Below, one piece after another: positions 1 to 6,250 of a stretch of 8,527 nt of DNA (the stretch's first letter is position 1; the number at the start of each line of letters is the position of its first letter). Below the pieces are notes generated by a model. That model was not told the DNA's origin and did no database searches. It worked only from the letters and a program-made list of their open reading frames with translations. The translations under genes and the position numbers were made by a program. The DNA is from Alphaproteobacteria bacterium (GTDB taxonomy: Bacteria; Pseudomonadota; Alphaproteobacteria; Acetobacterales; Acetobacteraceae): assembly GCA_013298245.1 (NCBI GenBank), contig JAAFHD010000143.1:1-8527 (forward strand). Reading direction: 5' to 3'.

Positions 1-1
1 C

Positions 2-756
2 AAGAAGGGCGTCATCACCGTCACGCGCGGCCTCGTCGATGCGCTGGATGACCGCGAACTCTCCGCCGTGCTGGCACATGAGCTCGTGCATATCCGCAAT
101 GGCGATGCGCGCCTCGCGGTGATCGCGGCGATCTTCACCGGCATCATCACGCTCGGTTTTGGCGGCGGCGGCGGTGGCAGCGCCGCACCCACCGGCGAGG
201 GCGGCGGCGGCGGCGGCTGGTCACTGCCAAGGCCGCGGCGAGGCGGCTCATCCTCGTCCAACAACGGGCTTGGCATCGTCATCATCATCATCGGCATCGT
301 GATCATCGTCATCGCCGGCACGCTGTCGGTGGCGCTGCGCATGGCGCTGTCGCGCAACCGCGAATACCTGGCCGATGCCGGCGCCGTCGCCATCACCGGC
401 GATGCGGATGCGATGATCGCAGCCCTGCGCCGGATCGAATCCCAATCCGCCATGCCGCGCCTTCCGTCACAAGTGCAGGCCATGCTGCTGCACAGCGCAT
501 CGGGCGTGCGCGGCCCGTCGCTGTGGTCCACGCACCCGCCCATCGCCGATCGCGTGGCAGCCCTGGTGCGCTTTGCCGGCGGGCGCGATCCCGGCCCCAT
601 CGCCGAGGTCCCGCCGCCCGCCATGCCCGCGCCCGAAGCACCCGCGGCGGACGCGGCGCATACGGAAACACCCAGCGCCGGCCCCTGGGCGCAACAGGGC
701 GCATCACCACTCTCGGAAGAACTGGCCAGGCTGCGCGCGCGGCGCGACAATGGGGC

Positions 757-760
<4 letters not shown>
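2..760 (+). CDS. M48 family (HtpX-like) membrane zinc metalloprotease, 5'-truncated by the window edge
   Basis: The reading frame is open from base 2, so the true start lies upstream of the window. The in-frame GTG at 68 is an internal valine next to the active site. The zinc motif HELVH is encoded at 77-91 and is followed by IRNGD, as in M48 peptidases. A third zinc ligand is likely the Glu at 362-364 in NREYLADAGA. A later STHPPIADRVAAL segment (about 530-570) is also typical of the family. Two hydrophobic segments (about 113-160 and 269-337) look like membrane helices, so the protease probably sits in the inner membrane and acts in membrane protein quality control, as known for HtpX. A glycine-rich insert separates these helices. 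The C-terminal 60 residues are rich in Ala and Pro and look disordered. The stop overlaps the next gene by 4 nt (GTGA). The family call is secure; the exact subfamily and substrate are not. Confidence 0.92.
161..268 (+). repeat. Low-complexity glycine-rich insert inside the M48 protease
   Basis: About 36 codons encode two runs of six glycines (mostly GGC codons) joined by SAAPTGE, then an Arg/Pro patch and SSSSNNG. The segment lies between two predicted membrane helices and so would form a flexible inter-helix loop. The DNA is a near-tandem GGC repeat and is probably prone to slippage. The compartment the loop faces is not determined. Confidence 0.75.
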
Positions 761-2499
<1,739 letters not shown>

Positions 2500-2513
2500 C
2501 TGCCTGCGCCATA

Positions 2514-2519
2514 AGAGGA
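2514..2519 (+). promoter_or_regulatory. Shine-Dalgarno site for the 43-codon leader ORF
   Basis: AGAGGA sits 7 nt before the ATG at 2527 (10 nt before the second ATG at 2530). It is one of the clearest ribosome binding sites in the window. The monooxygenase start at 2655 has no comparable site. This contrast is the main reason to take the small ORF seriously. Confidence 0.55.
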
Positions 2520-2526
2520 ACCGCGC

Positions 2527-2658
2527 ATGATGACCCGAACAAGCGCCCGAATGGGCGCCGCCGGCAGTCCGGCGAGCCAAGACGCCGAAGGCGGCGCCCG
2601 GCACTTGAGGGCACAAAATGCTCATCTCATCATTCGCCAAAGGCGAGTGATGAGATGA
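2527..2658 (+). CDS. Candidate leader peptide ORF (43 aa), translationally coupled to the monooxygenase
   Basis: The ORF begins ATGATG 7 nt after AGAGGA and 27 nt after the exporter stop. It ends with TGA at 2656-2658, overlapping the monooxygenase ATG at 2655 as ATGA. The peptide starts MMTRTSARMGAAG and ends with the basic stretch IIRQRRVMR. I recognise no protein family, and there is no signal peptide or membrane helix. Its DNA consists largely of inverted repeats, so the peptide sequence may be a by-product of RNA or DNA structure. Two readings are possible. It may be a regulatory leader whose translation opens the downstream hairpin and feeds ribosomes to the monooxygenase start. Alternatively, a palindromic intergenic repeat may happen to be open in this frame. 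Ribosome binding site, spacing and coupled stop favour translation; absence of a recognised family keeps confidence low. Confidence 0.42.
   Translation: MMTRTSARMGAAGSPASQDAEGGARHLRAQNAHLIIRQRRVMR
2543..2599. repeat. Cluster of nested GC-rich inverted repeats with competing folds
   Basis: Perfect arms seen by eye are: GCGCCC 2543-2548 with GGGCGC 2553-2558 (loop GAAT); CGCCGG 2559-2564 with CCGGCG 2569-2574 (loop CAGT); CGCC 2583-2586 with GGCG 2590-2593 (loop GAA). A longer 10-bp perfect pair, GGGCGCCGCC 2553-2562 with GGCGGCGCCC 2590-2599, encloses a 5-bp pair 2570-2574/2583-2587. The local hairpins and the long-range stem use the same bases, so they exclude each other. The layout fits a switchable RNA leader or a dispersed palindromic (REP-like) element. 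No T-run follows, so it is not a standard terminator. Confidence 0.6.
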
Positions 2659-2666
2659 TGATGCAT
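2618..2666. promoter_or_regulatory. Start-codon-sequestering hairpin at the monooxygenase start
   Basis: Left arm 2622-2638 pairs with right arm 2642-2658 over 17 positions, with one T-G wobble (2633/2647) and a 3-base loop AAA (2639-2641). After a 4-nt bulge, ATGC 2618-2621 can also pair with GCAT 2663-2666. The right arm contains the whole first ATG of the monooxygenase (2655-2657) and the leader ORF stop. In RNA this should block initiation until a ribosome reading the leader ORF melts it. As DNA it could instead be an operator for a dimeric regulator. No T-run follows, so a rho-independent terminator is unlikely. Confidence 0.6.
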
Positions 2667-3965
2667 CTCGGCTGGTTCCTCCAGGGCTCCTCCGTGCAGG
2701 CCTGGGGCGAACCCTTCACCGGCGCCATCGGGCGCGACTGGCGACAGCCGGAGCTCTTCGTCGATCTCGCACGCCACCTCGAACGCGGCCGCTTCGATTA
2801 TGTGCTGATCGAAGACAGCTCCTATGTCGGCGAAAGCTACGGCAATAGCCGCGAGCTCTACCTCCACCACGGCCTCTCTACGCCGCGCCAGGACCCATCC
2901 GTTCTGGCCACGCTGATGTGCGCGGCAACCTCCCGCATCGGCATCATCCCCACGCTCTCCACCTTCGCCTATCCGCCCTATCTGCTGGCGCGCCTGATCG
3001 CCACACTCGACCAGGTTTCCGCCGGCCGCATCGGCTGGAACATGGTCACCGGCAGCTCCGACTACGCCGCGCGCAACTACGGCCTGCCCGGCATGCCAGA
3101 GCACGATCTGCGCTACGACATGGCCGATGAATACATGGCCGCCGTCAACGGCTTGTGGGATTCCTGGGACCCCGACGCCATCGTCGCCGACACAGCCACG
3201 GGTATGCTGGTGGACCACACCAAGGTGCGCCCGGCCCCCATCGACGGCCAATGGTTCAAGACGCGCGGCCCACTCAATTCCGGCCCCTGCCCGCAAGGCC
3301 GCCCGGTCATCGCGCAGGCCGGTGGCAGCCCGCGCGGCAAGCAATTCGCATCGCTCCACGCGGACACCATCGTCGCGGCCGTGAAGGGCACCGCCGGCAT
3401 GCGCGCATACCGCGATGACGTCCGCCGTCTGGCCACCGAACAGGGCCGCGACCCCGATCGCATCAAGGTCCTCTTCCTCGTCTCGCCCCTCATCGGCGAA
3501 ACCGACGCCGAAGCACAGCTGCGCCAAGACCAACGCTACCGCCGCGCCGAAGCATCCCTGCCGCAGCTGCTCGGCCATTTCGGCAAGATCACCAACATCG
3601 ACTTCGCCGCCTATGACCTGGATGCGCCCGTCGCGTCGATGCACCTCACCACCAACGGCCACCAGCAATCGCTCGACGACTTCAAGCGCGTCGCCGGCAA
3701 CAAGACGCTGCGCCAGGCGATGCTGGCGATGCGCGGCACGCCGGGCAGCGTGGACCTGGTCGGCGCGCCCGACACCGTCGCGCGCCGCATGGCCGAAGTG
3801 ATGGAAGAAGTCGGCGGCGATGGCTTCCTGATCACCACCAACGACACCAGCCGCCGCGTCATCGCCGAAATCGTCGATGGCCTGGTGCCTGCCTTGCAAG
3901 CGCGCGGCCTCGCACGCCGCGAATACACAGCCGCGATGTTCCGCGACAACCTCTTGGCCTTCTGA
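2655..3965 (+). CDS. LLM-class flavin-dependent monooxygenase, NtaA/SnaA/DszA type
   Basis: This is a 436-residue cytosolic enzyme of the bacterial luciferase superfamily. It resembles the nitrilotriacetate / dibenzothiophene-sulfone / pristinamycin monooxygenase group, which use FMNH2 from a separate reductase plus O2. Family signs are the N-terminal LGWFLQGSSVQAWG, GRIGWNMVTGSSDYAARNYG from residue 124, and the conserved AQAGGSPRGKQFASLHAD block from about residue 220. The length is typical. The start carries three successive ATG codons (2655, 2658, 2661), just before the family's first conserved residues. The frame is open upstream from a TTG at 2496, but that extension is Arg-rich, unlike the family, and lies in the inverted-repeat region. 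ATG 2655 overlaps the leader ORF stop (ATGA). No flavin reductase gene is visible in the window, so the partner must be elsewhere. The actual substrate cannot be read from the sequence. Confidence 0.93.
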   Translation: MMMHLGWFLQGSSVQAWGEPFTGAIGRDWRQPELFVDLARHLERGRFDYVLIEDSSYVGESYGNSRELYLHHGLSTPRQDPSVLATLMCAATSRIGIIPTLSTFAYPPYLLARLIATLDQVSAGRIGWNMVTGSSDYAARNYGLPGMPEHDLRYDMADEYMAAVNGLWDSWDPDAIVADTATGMLVDHTKVRPAPIDGQWFKTRGPLNSGPCPQGRPVIAQAGGSPRGKQFASLHADTIVAAVKGTAGMRAYRDDVRRLATEQGRDPDRIKVLFLVSPLIGETDAEAQLRQDQRYRRAEASLPQLLGHFGKITNIDFAAYDLDAPVASMHLTTNGHQQSLDDFKRVAGNKTLRQAMLAMRGTPGSVDLVGAPDTVARRMAEVMEEVGGDGFLITTNDTSRRVIAEIVDGLVPALQARGLARREYTAAMFRDNLLAF

Positions 3966-3967
3966 TC

Positions 3968-3971
3968 GGAG
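3968..3971 (+). promoter_or_regulatory. Ribosome binding site that bears on the start of the AtzG-like gene
   Basis: GGAG lies only 3 nt before the ATG at 3975 but 6 nt before the adjacent in-frame ATG at 3978. Spacing therefore favours initiation at 3978, which would shorten the protein by one Met. It lies within the 9-nt gap between the monooxygenase stop and the small gene. Confidence 0.5.
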
Positions 3972-3974
3972 CGC

Positions 3975-4166
3975 ATGATGAGCCCCCCCACCATCGAAGA
4001 AGTGGCCCTGCTGTTGGCGCGCGCCGGCATCACCCTGCCGGCCGCGGAGGCCGCCGATATCCGCGCCGCCTACGTGATGCTGGCCCCCATGCTGGCGTCG
4101 CTGCGCACCCCCGCCATCCCCATCGCCGCCGAACCCGCCTTCACCATGCGCGCGGAACGCGGCTGA
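3975..4166 (+). CDS. AtzG-like small subunit (DUF4089-like), partner of the downstream amidase
   Basis: This is a 63-residue protein (62 if the second ATG is used). It has a helical first half, TIEEVALLLARAGITLPA followed by an Ala-rich helix, and ends with EPAFTMRAERG. Size, helix-loop layout, the EPA-x-x-x-RA tail and position directly before an amidase match AtzG-type proteins. These GatC-like small subunits bind and stabilise AtzE-type amidases of the cyanurate/1-carboxybiuret pathway. The call rests on pattern and context, because sequence conservation in this family is low. Its stop overlaps the amidase ATG by one base (TGATG), which suits two proteins made in equal amounts. It lies 9 nt after the monooxygenase. 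It should act as a structural partner, with no catalytic role. Confidence 0.68.
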   Translation: MMSPPTIEEVALLLARAGITLPAAEAADIRAAYVMLAPMLASLRTPAIPIAAEPAFTMRAERG

Positions 4167-5542
4167 TGCAGACCATCGCCGAAGCCGCCGCCGCCATCGC
4201 GCAGAAACGCGTCTCGCCCGTCGAACTCACACGCGCCGCCCTCGCGCGCGCCGAGGCACTGAACCCCGCGCTGCACGCCTTCATCCGCATCACTCCCGAT
4301 GCCGCGCTGGATGACGCGCGCGCCGCCGAAGCGCGCCAGATGCGCGGCGCCCTGCGCGGCCCGCTCGACGGCATCCCCTTCGCGCACAAGGACATCTACT
4401 GCACGCGCGGCATCCCCACGACCGCGCATTCGCGCCAGCTGGAACACTTCATCCCCGACGAAGACGCGACCACCGTGCGCTGGCTGGCCGGCGCCGGCGT
4501 CGTCTCCCTCGGCAAGCTGGCGACACACGAATTCGCCTTCGGCGGCCCCAGCCACGACCTGCTATGGCCCGCCGCGCGCAACCCATGGGACACGTCTCGC
4601 TTCACCTCCGGCAGCAGCTCCGGCACGGGTGCCGCGGTCGCCGCCGGCATCATCATGGCCGGCACCGGCAGTGACACGGGTGGTTCCATCCGCGGCCCCG
4701 CAGCACTCTGCGGCACAGCCGGCATCAAGCCGACCTACGGCCTGTGCCCGCGCACCGGCATCCTGCCGCTGTCGCAGACGCTGGATCATGCCGGCCCGCT
4801 CGCCTGGACCGTGGAAGATTGCGCCATCGTGCTGCAAGCCATGGCCGGCCATGACAGCGCCGACCCCGGCAGTGCCGCGCAACCCGTGCCGGATTTCCGC
4901 GCTGCCTCCGCGCGCGGCGTGCGCGGCCGGCGCATCGGCCTGGTGCGCCACTTCCACGAGAGCGAAAATCCGGTCAGCCCCGGCACGCTCGCCGGCATCA
5001 CCCGCGCGGCCGACGCGCTGCGCGATGCGGGTGCCACCATCGTCGATGTCACGCTGCCATCGCTCGCCGAATTCAACGCCTGCGGCTGGACCATCCTGAT
5101 CGCGGAATCCTTCGCCATCCACGAAAACTGGATGCGCACGAGCCCCGAAAACTACGGCGAATATCTGCGCCACCGCCTGGCGCTCGGCGCGTTCATCAGC
5201 GCGGCCGACTACGTCCAGGCGCAACGCCGCCGGCGCGAATTGATCGCGCGCACCGAAGCCGCTGCCGCCGATGTCGAACTGCTGCTGACCGCAGCCGCCG
5301 TCGCCGAAGCGCCACCCATCATGGCCGTGCCGAAATGGGCGAGCCTCGAAAGACCCAACTTCACCATCCCCTTCAACGTGACCGGTTGGCCAGCACTTTC
5401 CGTCAGCACCGGCGTCGGCGCGGATGGCCTGCCGGTCAGCGCGCAGCTGGTCGGCCGCGCCTTCCACGATGGCCTGGTGCTGGCCGCCGGCCGCGTGGTG
5501 GAAAGCGCCTGCGGCGAGCGCGCGCGGCGCCCCGCGATATGA
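4166..5542 (+). CDS. Amidase-signature family hydrolase (AtzE/GatA-like)
   Basis: This 458-residue enzyme should hydrolyse a C-N amide-type bond through a Ser-cisSer-Lys triad. All three residues are visible: Lys75 in FAHKDIYC, cis-Ser150 in the GSSSGTGAAVAAG motif, and nucleophile Ser174 in GSDTGGSIRGPA. The spacings of 75 and 24 residues match those of well-studied family members such as FAAH. GIKPTYG follows, as usual. The length is close to that of AtzE. A GatA role in tRNA amidation is unlikely, because the neighbours are catabolic and no gatB is present. With the AtzG-like protein just before it, an AtzE-like heteromeric hydrolase acting on a small nitrogen compound is the best reading. 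The starting ATG shares a base with the previous stop. An upstream GGA at 4154-4156 gives only a weak Shine-Dalgarno, so coupled translation is likely. The stop overlaps the next start as ATGA. The substrate is unknown. Confidence 0.92.
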   Translation: MQTIAEAAAAIAQKRVSPVELTRAALARAEALNPALHAFIRITPDAALDDARAAEARQMRGALRGPLDGIPFAHKDIYCTRGIPTTAHSRQLEHFIPDEDATTVRWLAGAGVVSLGKLATHEFAFGGPSHDLLWPAARNPWDTSRFTSGSSSGTGAAVAAGIIMAGTGSDTGGSIRGPAALCGTAGIKPTYGLCPRTGILPLSQTLDHAGPLAWTVEDCAIVLQAMAGHDSADPGSAAQPVPDFRAASARGVRGRRIGLVRHFHESENPVSPGTLAGITRAADALRDAGATIVDVTLPSLAEFNACGWTILIAESFAIHENWMRTSPENYGEYLRHRLALGAFISAADYVQAQRRRRELIARTEAAAADVELLLTAAAVAEAPPIMAVPKWASLERPNFTIPFNVTGWPALSVSTGVGADGLPVSAQLVGRAFHDGLVLAAGRVVESACGERARRPAI

Positions 5543-6243
5543 CGCGCAACGCTGTCGTCACCGGCGGCGCGCGCGGCCTTGGCGCGGCGATCGCGCGGCG
5601 CCTCGCGCGCGATGGCATTCGCGTTTCCATCTGGGATCTGGACACGCCGCGCGAGCCCACCGCCCACCACGCGCATTGCGACGTGACGCAGCCCGACAGC
5701 ATCGCCGCCGCGCTGGCCGCGACCGAAGCCGCGCTCGGCCCCATCGGCATCATGGTGGCGAATGCCGGCATCACCGGCCCCAACCACCTGGCCGAGGACT
5801 ACCCGATCGACGCCTGGCGGCGCGTCATCGATATCGACCTCACCGGCGTCTTCCTGTGCAATCGCGCCGTGCTGCCGGGCATGCGCGCGCGCAACTGGGG
5901 CCGCATCGTCAACATCGCGTCCATCGCCGGCAAGGAGGGCAACCCCAACGCCGTCGCCTATTCCGCCGCCAAAGCCGGCGTGATCGGGCTGACCAAATCC
6001 ATCGGCAAGGAAACCGCGACCACGGGCATCCGCGTCAACTGCATCACCCCCGCCGCGGTCGAGACAGAACTCTTCCAGCAGATGACCGCGGAGCAGATCG
6101 CCTGGATGAAATCCAAAATCCCCATGGGCCGCTTCGGCCTGCCGGAAGAGGTGGCGGAGATGGCCGCCTGGCTGGCATCCGACGCGTGCAGCTTCTCGAC
6201 CGGCGCGGTGTTCGATTGCTCGGGCGGGCGGGCGGTGTACTGA
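5539..6243 (+). CDS. Short-chain dehydrogenase/reductase (classical SDR), probably NAD-dependent
   Basis: This is a 234-residue cytosolic oxidoreductase with a Rossmann fold. The cofactor motif TGGARGLG is at residues 8-15, an acidic Asp33 ends strand beta-2 (WDLD), which in this family favours NAD(H) over NADP(H), and NAG is present at about residue 75. The catalytic Ser128, Tyr141 and Lys145 (YSAAK) are present with normal spacing. The fourth classical catalytic residue, the Asn in the usual N-L-T-G segment, is Asp100 here (IDIDLTGVF). The protein is slightly short because the loop after beta-2 is compact. ATG 5539 is chosen because it begins directly before the first beta strand and overlaps the amidase stop as ATGA. 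The open frame from 5335 only shadows the amidase. It is the last gene of the series and may oxidise or reduce a pathway intermediate; the substrate is not evident. Confidence 0.92.
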   Translation: MTRNAVVTGGARGLGAAIARRLARDGIRVSIWDLDTPREPTAHHAHCDVTQPDSIAAALAATEAALGPIGIMVANAGITGPNHLAEDYPIDAWRRVIDIDLTGVFLCNRAVLPGMRARNWGRIVNIASIAGKEGNPNAVAYSAAKAGVIGLTKSIGKETATTGIRVNCITPAAVETELFQQMTAEQIAWMKSKIPMGRFGLPEEVAEMAAWLASDACSFSTGAVFDCSGGRAVY

Positions 6244-6250
6244 AGGCGGA

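Noticed and set aside
523..756. Upstream extension of the ABC exporter to an ATG at 523
   Set aside because: The extra 78 residues overlap the protease gene, are Arg-rich, and have no place in the half-transporter family. The GTG at 757 gives the normal length and a GTGA overlap.
2543..2593. Tandem hairpins as a mini-ykkC (guanidine-II) riboswitch
   Set aside because: That class needs ACGR-type loops in two small hairpins; the loops here are GAAT, CAGT and GAA.
2622..3899. 425-codon open frame on the minus strand
   Set aside because: It is a shadow of the monooxygenase with no recognisable motif; such frames are common at this GC content.
4562..5467. 301-codon open frame on the minus strand
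   Set aside because: It is opposite the amidase, whose catalytic triad and spacing are intact on the plus strand.
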